DNA of 64,000 bases, taken from contig JAVBNX010000004.1 of the NCBI GenBank assembly GCA_031551275.1, positions 240,311 to 304,310 on the forward strand, written 5' to 3'. The position numbers and the translations under genes were made by a program. This DNA is from JAVBMJ01 sp031551275 (GTDB lineage Bacteria; Bacteroidota; Bacteroidia; Bacteroidales; Rikenellaceae). How positions within the stretch are numbered: the first letter of the stretch is position 1; each line of letters opens with the position of its first letter. Positions 43,526-52,169 of this stretch are shown here, one piece after another. The notes beneath the pieces were generated by a model, which was given only the letters and a program-made list of their open reading frames with translations, searched no databases and was not told where the DNA came from.

Positions 43526-44161
43526 TTATTGGTTTTGCTCCTCATCATCCACGCCCTCGTCCCCATACTCCTCGTCGCCGTCCTCTTCTTCCTCTTCGCT
43601 TTCTTCCTCCTCTTCTTCGCCTTCCTCGTCCTCTTCTTCCTCCTGCCCCTCGCCGTCCTCATAGTTCCCGGCGTTGTCCGTGTCGGCCGTCGACATAGTC
43701 CCCGGCTCGGGAATACGCCGTTTGAGCAGGAGCAGCATCAGGCCCCACACCAAAATCACAAGAATGGCCGCCCCGCACAACGGCGGGATCAACGTGCAGG
43801 CGATTACCGGCCCCGACAACTCGCATTTCCCGTAGGTGGCCAGTTTTTGCCAGAAGGTGGCCGTCCCCGCGGGGATGCTGTCGTGCTTTTCCAGCCGGAT
43901 CTCGATGCTGTCGCCTGTGATCCGGTAGGCCTCCCGCACCTTGGCGGGTTTGAGGGCGTCCAGCGCGTTGAACAGGTATTTCGACTGCCCGGCGCCGAGC
44001 GTGTCGCCCGGTTCGCGCCTGATGGCCTCCTTGAGGGTTATGTTGCGCGTGTTGCGCGCCGTCTTGGCCGCGCTCTGCACCGTGTCCTGCTCCTGCGCGT
44101 ACGCGCCCACGGCCGCCGTAATCGCCGCCAGGACCAGCACGCTTCGTAACAATGCTCTCAT
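43526..44161 (-). CDS. Single-span membrane protein with Glu/Asp-rich C-terminal tail
   Basis: A 211-residue protein I do not recognise. It has a signal peptide (LAAITAAVGAYAQ), a periplasmic part with ITLKEAIRREPGDTL, a membrane segment around IACTLIPPLCGAAILVILVWG, and a cytoplasmic tail of ~60 residues that is mostly Glu and Asp. Codon use in the tail is GAG/GAA-rich, so low complexity is real and not a frame artefact. It is directly upstream of the zinc-finger membrane protein, and the two may work together. Confidence 0.75.
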   Translation of the reverse strand: MRALLRSVLVLAAITAAVGAYAQEQDTVQSAAKTARNTRNITLKEAIRREPGDTLGAGQSKYLFNALDALKPAKVREAYRITGDSIEIRLEKHDSIPAGTATFWQKLATYGKCELSGPVIACTLIPPLCGAAILVILVWGLMLLLLKRRIPEPGTMSTADTDNAGNYEDGEGQEEEEDEEGEEEEEESEEEEEDGDEEYGDEGVDDEEQNQ

Positions 44162-44202
44162 ATCTTTAAGGGTTAAAGGTTCGTAGAAAGCAAATGTATA
44201 AA

Positions 44203-45225
44203 TTATTTCTTTAGTTCCCTCTCCAATTTATCCAGTCTTGCCTTCATATCGGGCAGGTTGCGGAAAACGGCGTAGGAGCGGTGGAAGCTCATGCCGGGCA
44301 TGGCGAAGAATCCCAGTTGGGTTTCGTTGTCCCCGATGTTGTGCGAGACCCCCGTCTTGGAGCCGAACGTCACGTTGTTGCCCACGGTGATGTGGCCCAC
44401 CAGGCCGACCTGCCCGGCCAACACGCAGTTGTGTCCCACTTTGGATGAGCCTGCGATCCCGGATTGCGCCGCGATGACTGTGTTCTCGCCGATTACCACG
44501 TTGTGCGCCACCTGCACCAGGTTGTCCAGCTTGACCCCCTTGCGGATAAAGGTCGATCCCATCGTGGCGCGGTCCACGCTGGTGTTCGAGCCGATCTCCA
44601 CATCGTCCTCGATGACCACGTTGCCGATCTGGGGGATCTTGTCGTAGCCGCCCTGCGCGTTGGGCGCGAAGCCGAAGCCGTCCGACCCGACCACGGACGA
44701 CGAGTGGATGATCACGTTGTTGCCGATCACGCACCCTTCGTAGATCTTCACGCCGGGCATCAGCTTGACGTTGTTGCCCAGTTTGACCCCGTCGCCGATG
44801 TAGCATTGGGGATAGATCGCGCAGTTGTCGCCCAATACGGCGCCCGGGCAAATCACCGTGAACTCACCCACGTAGCACCCCTCGCCCAGCTTGGCCGACG
44901 CGTCGATGGCCGACTGGGGCGAGATCCCCGTCTTTTTGGGTTTGCTCTGCTCGTACAACACCAGCAGCTTGGCGAAGCTGCCGTAGGCGTCCTCCACCTT
45001 GACCATCGTGGCCGGCACGGGGGCCGTGGGCTGGAAGCTCTTGTTGACGATCACGATCGACGATTTGGTGTCGTAAATGTAGTGCTCGTATTTGGGGTTG
45101 GACAGAAAGGAGAGCGCGCCGGGGGCTCCCTCTTCGATTTTGGCCAGTGTGTTTACCGTTGCCTTGGGATCCCCTACGATCTCGCCGCCCAAAAATCCGG
45201 CGATCATTTCCGCTGTGAATTGCAT
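44203..45225 (-). CDS. lpxD: UDP-3-O-acylglucosamine N-acyltransferase LpxD
   Basis: A 340-residue lipid A biosynthesis enzyme. The N-terminal uridine-binding domain (GEIVGDPKATVNTLAKIEEGAPGALSFL) is followed by left-handed beta-helix hexapeptide repeats from ~100 to 310 (e.g. IGDGVKLGNNVKLMPGVKIYEG) and a C-terminal helix (ARLDKLERELKK). The catalytic His is expected in VAHNVVIG. Length matches the family. It follows coaD by 9 bases. Other lpx genes are not in the window. Confidence 0.96.
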   Translation of the reverse strand: MQFTAEMIAGFLGGEIVGDPKATVNTLAKIEEGAPGALSFLSNPKYEHYIYDTKSSIVIVNKSFQPTAPVPATMVKVEDAYGSFAKLLVLYEQSKPKKTGISPQSAIDASAKLGEGCYVGEFTVICPGAVLGDNCAIYPQCYIGDGVKLGNNVKLMPGVKIYEGCVIGNNVIIHSSSVVGSDGFGFAPNAQGGYDKIPQIGNVVIEDDVEIGSNTSVDRATMGSTFIRKGVKLDNLVQVAHNVVIGENTVIAAQSGIAGSSKVGHNCVLAGQVGLVGHITVGNNVTFGSKTGVSHNIGDNETQLGFFAMPGMSFHRSYAVFRNLPDMKARLDKLERELKK

Positions 45226-45234
45226 ATCAGTCTC

Positions 45235-45702
45235 TTATTTTAGGTAATTTTCAATCTCGATTCCTTCGGGCATCATCGACCTGGGGTCGCGCCCGTGCTT
45301 TAAAAGCTCGCGCACCGCGGTCGAGCTGACCGAGGCCAGCGACGCGGGGGTAAACAGGACTACCGTGGTCAGGTCGGGGAATAACGTGCGGTTGATAAAG
45401 GCCACCTCACGCTCGTAGTCGCAGTCCACCGCGCTGCGTACCCCGCGCACGATGGCCCCTGCGCCGCACTCCGCCGCCAAATCGCCGGTCAGCCCCTCGT
45501 AGGAGCGGACCTCCACCCGGGGGTCGCCGCGGTAGATGTCCCGGATCAGCCGCATCCGGTTTTCCAACGACATAAAGGCTTGTTTCTGCGTGTTCACGCC
45601 GATCCCGATTACAACCCCGTCGAATAGTTTGAGTGCCTGGGATACGATCGCTTCGTGGCCGAGTGTGAACGGGTCGAATGCGCCGGGGAAGATCACTTTC
45701 AT
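45235..45702 (-). CDS. coaD: Phosphopantetheine adenylyltransferase CoaD
   Basis: A 155-residue enzyme that makes dephospho-CoA from phosphopantetheine and ATP. The nucleotidyltransferase motif is FPGAFDPFTLGH (T/HxGH) near residue 5-17, and the second motif is ASVSSTAVRELL. VRGVRSAVDCDYEREVAFINRTL is typical of the family. It is 40 bases after the antiporter gene and 9 before lpxD. Confidence 0.96.
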   Translation of the reverse strand: MKVIFPGAFDPFTLGHEAIVSQALKLFDGVVIGIGVNTQKQAFMSLENRMRLIRDIYRGDPRVEVRSYEGLTGDLAAECGAGAIVRGVRSAVDCDYEREVAFINRTLFPDLTTVVLFTPASLASVSSTAVRELLKHGRDPRSMMPEGIEIENYLK

Positions 45703-45742
45703 AGCTGTCTGGCTTGGGTTTGCGTTATGGTTGGGAAGGCCC

Positions 45743-47233
45743 TTATTCGTTGTTGACGCGCTCGATCACGCCCAGGCTGCGGTAGGTCTGGGCCAGTTCG
45801 CTGTCCCTCTCGGTAACGACCATCAACTGGTCGCCCTCTTCGAGCTGCGTGTCGCCTTTGGGCACGATGTTCTTCTCCCCGCGCAGGATTACCACGACCA
45901 GGGTGTCGTGCGGCAGGGATATGTTTTTGATCAGGTTTCCTTTTTCGAGCATCCCGGGGGTTACCTCGATCCGGGTCAGCCCGGAGCGGAGTTTTTCGGG
46001 CAGGATCACGTCGAAGCCCTCGTTGTCGGGGTTGGCCGAGCCGACGCCGAGCCATTCGGCCACCTTGCCCACGGTGGTGCCCTGGATCAGCAGCGAGACG
46101 ATGGTAATAAAGAAGACCACGTTGAAGATCAGCCTGGCGTTCTCCAGCCCCGCGATCATGGGGTAGGTGGCGAAGATGATGGGCACCGCGCCCCTCAGCC
46201 CCACCCAGCTGACGTACCAGCGCGCCCGCGTGGAGAGTTTCTTGAACGGAACCAGGCAGGCGAAGGTCGCCAACGGCCTGGACACCACGATCATGAAGAT
46301 CCCCACCAGCAGCCCCAGCCCGGCCACCACCCACAGTTCCGAGGGATTGACCAACAGGCCCAGGGTAAGGAACATGACGATCTGGGCCAGCCATGCGAAG
46401 CCGTCGAAGAAGGTGGTGATGCTCTTTTTGTAGTGCGACTTGCGGTTTCCGACCACCAACCCGGCGATGTAGACCGCCAGGTAGCCGTTGCCGTGGATCA
46501 GATCGGTAAATGCGAAGGTAAAAAAGACGACGGCCAGGATCATGACCGAGTACAACGAGTGGTTGCCGATGTTGACCCGGTTCATGGCGATCACCGCCAA
46601 GCGCCCCAGCAGGTAGCCCGACAACGCGCCCACGCCCAACTGGTAGACCACCATCATGGCCGCCTGTCCGACCGAGTGCTGCCCGGTTTGGATCATCCCG
46701 ATCAGCGTGATGGTTAGCATATAGGCCATCGGGTCGTTGCTTCCGCTCTCCAGCTCGAGCAGCGGCCGGAGGTTCTGCTTGAGCCCCATCCGCTTGCTCC
46801 GCAGAATGGAGAATACGGAAGCCGAGTCGGTCGAAGCCATCACCGAGGCCAGCAGCAGCGACTCCATCCAATTGAGCGTGTAGCCGAACAGCCCCGCCAC
46901 CAGGTAGATGAACGCACCGGTTACCCCTGCCGTGATGATTACCCCGAAGGTGGCCAGTGTGACCCCTTCGCCGACCACGGGTTTTATCTCTTCCAGCGAC
47001 GTGTCCATACCCCCCGAGAAGAGGATGATGCACAGCGCGACCATGCCGATGAACTGGGCCGACTCGGGGCTGTCGAAGACGATCCCCACGCCGCTGGTCC
47101 CGAACAACATACCCACCCCCAGGAAAAGCAACAGGGCGGGAACACCGAATTTATATCCCGCCCTGCCTGCCAAGAGGCTAACAAAAAGCAACAAAGAGCC
47201 TATTAACAGTATGTTTTCGGTGGTTATAATCAT
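45743..47233 (-). CDS. CPA1-type K+(Na+)/H+ antiporter with TrkA-C domain
   Basis: A 496-residue inner-membrane protein with about 12 membrane segments over residues 1-390. ASTDSASVFSILR and LESGSNDPMAYML carry the acidic residues of the ion-binding site in CPA antiporters, and the next helices are typical of the NhaP2/CvrA branch. Residues ~405-490 form a cytosolic TrkA-C domain (IKNISLPHDTLVVVILRGEKNIVPKGDTQLEEGDQL), which in relatives is a nucleotide or c-di-AMP sensor. A diadenylate cyclase gene lies ~2.1 kb upstream on the same strand, which makes c-di-AMP control an attractive inference. Confidence 0.9.
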   Translation of the reverse strand: MIITTENILLIGSLLLFVSLLAGRAGYKFGVPALLLFLGVGMLFGTSGVGIVFDSPESAQFIGMVALCIILFSGGMDTSLEEIKPVVGEGVTLATFGVIITAGVTGAFIYLVAGLFGYTLNWMESLLLASVMASTDSASVFSILRSKRMGLKQNLRPLLELESGSNDPMAYMLTITLIGMIQTGQHSVGQAAMMVVYQLGVGALSGYLLGRLAVIAMNRVNIGNHSLYSVMILAVVFFTFAFTDLIHGNGYLAVYIAGLVVGNRKSHYKKSITTFFDGFAWLAQIVMFLTLGLLVNPSELWVVAGLGLLVGIFMIVVSRPLATFACLVPFKKLSTRARWYVSWVGLRGAVPIIFATYPMIAGLENARLIFNVVFFITIVSLLIQGTTVGKVAEWLGVGSANPDNEGFDVILPEKLRSGLTRIEVTPGMLEKGNLIKNISLPHDTLVVVILRGEKNIVPKGDTQLEEGDQLMVVTERDSELAQTYRSLGVIERVNNE

Positions 47234-47271
47234 ATCCCTGCGAAGATAGGGCTTTTTTGCAAAAATTCAAG

Positions 47272-48501
47272 TTAAAACGCCTCGTTTATATTGAAAATAA
47301 ATCCATATTGCCCTTTGCCGAAACCGAGGTCGAGCCTCACGTTGACGCGTTTTTTGAACTCCCAACGGTACCCGATCCCGTAGTTGGGCAGGGTGGTGTT
47401 CATCGTGATCGCTTTGTAATTGGGAAATACATTGCCCGCGCCGACCCACGCCGCCGCGCCGCTGCGCCCGTAGATCTTCTGGCGCAGTTCGAGTTGCCCC
47501 TCCAGTATCCCGTAGTCGCGGTATTGCCCCTGGTAATAGCCCCTCATCCTGAAGGGGCCGCCCAGCTCGGCCAGCATGGTCCACGGCGCCCCTTTGGAGT
47601 TGATCTGGGTGTGGAAATCGAAGGCCAGCGTGCCCCCTTTCCATACTTTGTGGTACCAGTCGAAGAACATTTCCCCCCGGTAGAACCGCTCCGTATTGCC
47701 CAGTGCGGCAGGGAACATCTGGTTCTCCATCCTGAAGTAGATGCCCTTGTGGGGATCGGTGACCACGTCCCGGGTATCGATCATAAAAAAGAGCCCCGGC
47801 GCCGTGCAAATGTAGTGGGTTTGTTGTCCCGCTGGGATGTAGTCCGGCCGCGTGAATTTCTTACCCCTCGTGGAGATGAATTCGAAACTCGCGCCCAGGT
47901 AGAATATTTTGCCCAGCCGGATCATGGGATCGATCTTCAGGTCGACCTGCAAGCGCGTGTAGGTGCTCTTGGTGCTGTCCGCCCCCGCGTCGTAGCCCAC
48001 ACCCCAGTAGCCGCCCGGCTGGTACATAAAGAAATTCTTGTAGTCGATCCGGTACTTGGCCCCCTTGAAATAGGTGTTGCCGCGCACCCCGAGCATGAAA
48101 AAGCCTGTGGTGGTAACATCCCCGAACAGCGACACGTTGGAGGGCGGAATGGTCAGATCCTCCCGATCCGCCCGGAACATCCCCGCCGCCACCATGCCCA
48201 ACCCGAACCCGACGGCAGAGGAGTAGTGGGGCCCGCCGATAAATGTCATGTCGAACTTCTTGCCCTGCAGGGTCTTGTCCACGTTCGACTGCTCGAAATA
48301 GTTCAGCAGCTTGGGGATCAGCCCCGTTTTGGCCGCCGTGTCCGGGGCGATCACGTCCAACGGTTGCAACGCCTCTGCCGGGACGGTCAAATCCATGGTT
48401 TGCAATACAATGGTGTCAGGCGCGTTCTCCTTCTTCGCCCCTGCCCACGCCGCCTGTCCGCAAAGGGCCGCAAGCCCAAAAAACAGCAATACTCTTCTCA
48501 T
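47272..48501 (-). CDS. BamA/TamA-family (D15-type) outer-membrane barrel without POTRA domains
   Basis: A 409-residue outer-membrane protein (signal AALCGQAAWAG). After a short linker the whole mature part reads as a beta-barrel with alternating residues, with the conserved L6-like FRMRGYYQGQYRDYG near residue 325-340 and YGIGYRWEF near the end. There is no room for POTRA domains, unlike BamA. Such short members occur in Bacteroidetes and are of unknown role. It is followed by the antiporter gene after 38 bases. Confidence 0.82.
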   Translation of the reverse strand: MRRVLLFFGLAALCGQAAWAGAKKENAPDTIVLQTMDLTVPAEALQPLDVIAPDTAAKTGLIPKLLNYFEQSNVDKTLQGKKFDMTFIGGPHYSSAVGFGLGMVAAGMFRADREDLTIPPSNVSLFGDVTTTGFFMLGVRGNTYFKGAKYRIDYKNFFMYQPGGYWGVGYDAGADSTKSTYTRLQVDLKIDPMIRLGKIFYLGASFEFISTRGKKFTRPDYIPAGQQTHYICTAPGLFFMIDTRDVVTDPHKGIYFRMENQMFPAALGNTERFYRGEMFFDWYHKVWKGGTLAFDFHTQINSKGAPWTMLAELGGPFRMRGYYQGQYRDYGILEGQLELRQKIYGRSGAAAWVGAGNVFPNYKAITMNTTLPNYGIGYRWEFKKRVNVRLDLGFGKGQYGFIFNINEAF

Positions 48502-48550
48502 TATCGGTCGATTTTGAGAAGAGTATGCTAAAACCGTGCAAATCTTGTTG

Positions 48551-49291
48551 TCAGCCCTTCCGCGCGACCGATTTTCCGACCAAATTCAGCCCGATGACCT
48601 TTGCTTTGCCTTTGTAGTAGACCTTGCTGGCCGATGCGGCGTTGATCTCGATGGTGTTGTTCGCCCTCACCCGGACCACGGCGCTCGATGTGGCGTTCAC
48701 GCTGATGTCGTTGCACGCGAGCGACGAGCCTTCGAACGTGCTGCCCGAAGAGACCATCAGATCGCACTTGCCGGTCACTTTGCCTGCCAGGTCGAGCGTC
48801 GAGCCGCCTGCGACCGCCGCTTCCAGCCTGAAACACTCGATATACCCCTCGATCTGGCTGCCGACGCCCGCTTTGATGTACATCTTCCCGTCGGAGATGA
48901 ACTTGTCTTTCAATACGACCGTCGACCTCCCCGAGGCGGAGAGTTCGTTCAATCGGGGCAGGGTAACGTAGGCTTTGAGCCCGCTCGAGCGTTGGACGAT
49001 GGTCCTGGATTTGATGCGCAGGTAGAGCACCCCGCGTTCCACTTTGGTCTCGATGTAGGGCACGATGTTGCGGTTGCTCTCCACGCTGACCGACTGCTTG
49101 TCGCCCCGGCGGACGATCAACTCGATCCCCGAGTTGACGTTGATCGACGTGATGGGCCCTACCTGGCGCGTCTCATTGACGACCCTGCCCGATCCTTTGA
49201 TGACAACCGATTGATTCTGCTGGAACGACTGCAATGCGGTGCAGGCAGCAGCCAACGAAATAAGCGCTAAAAAACGTTTGAGTATCTTCAT
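48551..49291 (-). CDS. Head-GIN-type (DUF2807) secreted adhesin-like protein
   Basis: A 246-residue exported protein (LALISLAAACTALQS). The rest is a right-handed beta-helix-like DUF2807 domain with short Ser/Gly-rich turns: VIKGSGRVVNETRQVGPITSINVNSGIELIV, and repeating SGRSTVVLKD, GSTLDLAGKV and GSTFEGSSL patterns. Proteins of this group sit in the envelope with undefined function. It lies 16 bases downstream of cdaA and 49 upstream of the barrel gene. Confidence 0.85.
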   Translation of the reverse strand: MKILKRFLALISLAAACTALQSFQQNQSVVIKGSGRVVNETRQVGPITSINVNSGIELIVRRGDKQSVSVESNRNIVPYIETKVERGVLYLRIKSRTIVQRSSGLKAYVTLPRLNELSASGRSTVVLKDKFISDGKMYIKAGVGSQIEGYIECFRLEAAVAGGSTLDLAGKVTGKCDLMVSSGSTFEGSSLACNDISVNATSSAVVRVRANNTIEINAASASKVYYKGKAKVIGLNLVGKSVARKG

Positions 49292-49307
49292 GGGTGGGAG
49301 ATTGGAA

Positions 49308-50078
49308 TTAACGCAACGATGCGAGGTAAGTGAACAGTTTTTCGTAATTGATATCGTGGTCGATTACCCCCTGCGAGGCGAACGATATGCTGCCGGTCTC
49401 CTCCGAGATGACGATCACGGCCGCGTCGCTTACCTCACTCATGCCCAGTCCCGAGCGGTGGCGCATCCCGAAGCTGTCGGGGACCTCCGATTCGGTTGGG
49501 GGGAGGATGCAGCGCGCCGCGGCGATCCTGTTGTGCAGGATCACGACCGCCCCGTCGTGCAGGGGGGAGTTCTTGATAAAGATGTTCTTGAGGAGTTGGG
49601 TCGAGACCTTCGCGTCGAGCTTGATGCCCGAGTTGATGATCGAGCGCAGGTCGTTCCTCCTTGCGATCACGATCAGCGCCCCGGTCTTGGTCTCGGCCAT
49701 GTCGGTGCACGCCTTGACGATGATGCCGATCGACTCGATGTATTCGGTCTTGGAATTTTTAGGCTCGAACAGCCGCCAGAAGAAGTTGCTCCCCTGGTTG
49801 GAGCCCCTTTGCCCGATGTGGTGCAAAAACCGCCGGATCTCCGGCTGGAACACCACAATGAGCGCGATGGCCCCCACACCGGTCACCTGCCTGAGTATGG
49901 CCGACAAAAGCTCCATGTTCAGCGCCCGGACGACCACCCAGAGGATGTAGATGAAGATGATCCCGGTCAAAATCCCCGGCGCGTAGGTCCCCCGGGTCAA
50001 CTGGTAGATATAGAACATGATGATCGCCACCAACACGATGTCGATCACATCCAGTATGCCCATGTGCACGAAACCCAT
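49308..50078 (-). CDS. cdaA: Diadenylate cyclase CdaA (c-di-AMP synthase)
   Basis: A 256-residue membrane enzyme (a start at 50063 is also possible). Three membrane segments occupy ~1-80. The DAC domain follows with DGA in NSPLHDGAVVIL and RHR in FGMRHRSGLGMSE, the two catalytic motifs; EETGSISFASQG is also typical. It converts two ATP to c-di-AMP. Unlike many Bacteroidetes loci, folP is not adjacent here. c-di-AMP often controls potassium transport, in line with the antiporter at 45743. Confidence 0.95.
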   Translation of the reverse strand: MGFVHMGILDVIDIVLVAIIMFYIYQLTRGTYAPGILTGIIFIYILWVVVRALNMELLSAILRQVTGVGAIALIVVFQPEIRRFLHHIGQRGSNQGSNFFWRLFEPKNSKTEYIESIGIIVKACTDMAETKTGALIVIARRNDLRSIINSGIKLDAKVSTQLLKNIFIKNSPLHDGAVVILHNRIAAARCILPPTESEVPDSFGMRHRSGLGMSEVSDAAVIVISEETGSISFASQGVIDHDINYEKLFTYLASLR

Positions 50079-50098
50079 ATTGATACAAAAGTAGGGGC

Positions 50099-50154
50099 AA
50101 AAAAAGAGAAAAACAACACTCTTCGCAGGAAGTTATCCACAAAGAGTGTTGTTT
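50099..50154 (-). terminator. Terminator after the BIG2/GLUG lipoprotein gene
   Basis: AAACAACACTCTT (50111-50123) pairs with AAGAGTGTTGTTT (50142-50154), a 13-bp perfect stem with an 18-base loop. Read on the minus strand, the tail is TTTCTCTTTTTTTG. It starts 5 bases after the gene's stop. Confidence 0.85.
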
Positions 50155-50159
50155 GGGCG

Positions 50160-51611
50160 TTAAGGGTAGATGCCGTAGAGCCGCGGGTAGACGATGCCCT
50201 CGCCGCCGCCGTTCCACCCGCCGAGCCATGACCAGTACTTGTTGTCGCCCTCCCCGTAGCCTGTTCCCCATTGGGAATGCTGACTTACCGAGGGCCAGTG
50301 GTCTTCGCTGAAATACCACACGATGTTGGTGGTACCTTTATTCTTCGTCTGTCCGACGTGCGTGTCGCTCGGTTTCTTCTCGATATAGTAGCTCGCTTCG
50401 ATATGCCCTGCGTCGTTCAACGCGCAAATCCCCCCGCAAGGCTGGCCGGTACCGCCCGTGATCTCCCCGATGTTGCAACTCGCCGTGATGGTGCCGCCGC
50501 CCAAATCGCAGCATAATCCGCCGGCACGCCCCTGGGACGAAACGGTGCCCTGGTTGACGCAGGCGACCAATTCGCATCCCGTTTCGACGTAGCAGGCTAT
50601 TCCGCCCGCGAACTGGACGGCTGAGACGCTCCCCGTATTGAGGCAAGCCTTCGTGACGCCCACCATCCCGCCGCATATCCCGGCGGCATAGTTCTGCCCG
50701 CTGATGGTGCCGGTGTTGCAGCATTGGAGTATCAGGCCGCCCAGGAGCCTGCCGCAAATACCCGCCGCATGTTGGGTACCCAGTTTGGTATGGGTTACCG
50801 ACGCCCGGTTCACGCATTTTTCGAAGGTGGAGTTGACCGCATCGGCACAAATGCCGGCCGCGAGATTCGCGTCCGAGCTGACCGATCCGCTGATGATCCA
50901 GATATTGCGTAAGGTGGCGTTTTCGACCTTGCCGAACAGCCCGGCGCTGTAATACCCCACCGGAACGTTGAGGTTGGAGATCGAGCCGCCGCTAGTGATC
51001 GTTCCCCGGAAGACATTGTTCGAGGTTTTGGCCGAACCGATAGGTTCCCAGGGTTTGTTGTTCAAGTCGATGGCCGTCAGTATATTCAGCGTCCACCCTG
51101 CGAAGTCGTTCTGGGCGACCCCGTGGGTGCCGTTGACCGCTGCCGCCAGCCAGGCCAGGTCGCTGGCGTATTCGATCGAAAGGGTCTTGGCTGTGGCGTT
51201 CATAACTTTGGGCTGGGTGTAGGATTCACCATCCCAGACGTAGGCGTTGGCGTCGACCGTGACCTCGCAACTTGCCGTGAAGCCCCCGTCGGTGGTTTTG
51301 GCCGTAACGATGGTCTTACCCTTGGAGAGCGGGGTAATGTGCCCCGATGGGTCGACCGTGGCCACGCCGGGGACCGAAGAGCTCCATGTAACGCTGGGGT
51401 CGGTGGCGTTGGCAGGCTTGACGGTACAGGGGAGGGCGAACCCGAGCAAGCCCGCTGTGAGGGTGCAGTTCTCGCGGTCGAAGGAAACGCCGGTAACGCG
51501 CACCGTCTGGTCGCCGGGCCCGGGTTTGGGGTCGGGATCGGTGCCGGGGTCGCTTTTCCCGCAGGCTGCCATAAGCAGTAGCAGAAGGGCTGAGAGTCGT
51601 AAAGTTTTCAT
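50160..51611 (-). CDS. Surface-type lipoprotein with BIG2 and GLUG-like repeats
   Basis: A 483-residue lipoprotein (LLLLMAACGKSD) followed by a Pro/Asp linker (DPGTDPDPKPGPGDQ). Residues ~37-125 are a bacterial Ig-like BIG2 domain (VTGVSFDRENCTLTAG; SVPGVATVDPSGHITPLSKGKTIVTAKT). Residues ~165-410 contain GLUG-like repeats with a Gly/Cys/Asn pattern (AAGICGRLLGG, AAGICGGMVGV, AGGIACYVETG, AGGLCCDLGGG, CGGICALNDAG). Such proteins are often adhesins or fimbria-like components. It forms an operon with the HTH-only AraC protein 12 bases upstream, so that regulator and lipoprotein are co-made. Confidence 0.82.
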   Translation of the reverse strand: MKTLRLSALLLLLMAACGKSDPGTDPDPKPGPGDQTVRVTGVSFDRENCTLTAGLLGFALPCTVKPANATDPSVTWSSSVPGVATVDPSGHITPLSKGKTIVTAKTTDGGFTASCEVTVDANAYVWDGESYTQPKVMNATAKTLSIEYASDLAWLAAAVNGTHGVAQNDFAGWTLNILTAIDLNNKPWEPIGSAKTSNNVFRGTITSGGSISNLNVPVGYYSAGLFGKVENATLRNIWIISGSVSSDANLAAGICADAVNSTFEKCVNRASVTHTKLGTQHAAGICGRLLGGLILQCCNTGTISGQNYAAGICGGMVGVTKACLNTGSVSAVQFAGGIACYVETGCELVACVNQGTVSSQGRAGGLCCDLGGGTITASCNIGEITGGTGQPCGGICALNDAGHIEASYYIEKKPSDTHVGQTKNKGTTNIVWYFSEDHWPSVSQHSQWGTGYGEGDNKYWSWLGGWNGGGEGIVYPRLYGIYP

Positions 51612-51623
51612 CGTTTTGTATGT

Positions 51624-51998
51624 TTAGCGTTGTTGTTCTTTGTCTGCGCATTGCAGCCGGAATTCGTTGGGTGTGATCCCGTAACGGCGGCGGAAGTGGC
51701 GGTAAAAGGTGTTGCGCGACCCGAAGCCCGATAGCGCGGCCGCCTCCTCGACCGTGTGGTAATCGGCAGGCGCGGCGAGCAGCCTGCAGGCGTGTTCCAG
51801 GCGTATGTCGTTGATGTAATCGGCGACTGTGACGCCGAGGTTTTTCCGTACCGCGTAGTAGAGGTATTTTTCGTTGGTGGCCAGCTTTTCGGCCAGGCTG
51901 CGGCGGGTAAGGGTAGGGTCGGTGTAGGCCCCCTGCTGCATGAAATTCTGCAGGCGCCGATAGACCGAATCGTACTCGCTGTGTCGTGGTTTTTTCAT
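51624..51998 (-). CDS. HTH-only AraC-type regulator (short paralogue)
   Basis: A 124-residue protein made almost wholly of an AraC DNA-binding domain. It matches the C-terminal end of the neighbouring TPR-AraC protein from the linker on: AYTDPTLTRRSLAEKLATNEKYLYY aligns with PYTDPSLGRRELALMLGTNERYLLE, and GFGSRNTFYRHFRRRYGITPNEFR with GFGSRNTLYRHFRNQYGMTPDEYR (shown as family stretches). It lacks TPR, membrane and sensor parts. It could be a soluble regulator, or an antagonist sharing sites with the membrane form. A two-copy direct repeat lies 63-98 bases upstream of its start. Confidence 0.85.
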   Translation of the reverse strand: MKKPRHSEYDSVYRRLQNFMQQGAYTDPTLTRRSLAEKLATNEKYLYYAVRKNLGVTVADYINDIRLEHACRLLAAPADYHTVEEAAALSGFGSRNTFYRHFRRRYGITPNEFRLQCADKEQQR

Positions 51999-52060
51999 CG
52001 CTTTTCACCTTTCCGGCTTCTGACCGTAAAAGTACCCCGACACGGGGCGAGGCTTTGCAC

Positions 52061-52096
52061 CAAATCCGGAAATTCATTGTCACAAATCCGGAAATT
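52061..52096 (-). repeat. Two-copy direct repeat, candidate AraC operator
   Basis: CAAATCCGGAAATT occurs at 52061-52074 and 52083-52096. The 22-base period places both copies on the same DNA face, as for AraC-type dimers. It lies upstream of the short regulator's start (51998). Binding by this protein or its TPR-linked paralogue is inferred. Confidence 0.65.
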
Positions 52097-52115
52097 ATTA
52101 ATAATCAATACAATC

Positions 52116-52149
52116 AAAAAGGGACGGAAATCTTTCCCGTCCCTTTCAA
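52116..52149 (-). terminator. Terminator after the first TPR-AraC gene
   Basis: AAAGGGACGG pairs with CCGTCCCTTT around a short loop (52118-52146 in all). The minus-strand tail is TTTTTGATTG. It lies about 20 bases after the TPR-AraC stop and gives the short regulator its own transcription unit. Confidence 0.8.
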
Positions 52150-52169
52150 AGGTCCTGTCATCCAATCGA

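Noticed and set aside
43480..43680. Low-complexity GAG/GAA tract as a possible slippage frameshift or pseudogene
   Set aside because: The reading frame is intact through the tract to a normal stop, so it is kept as a real acidic tail.
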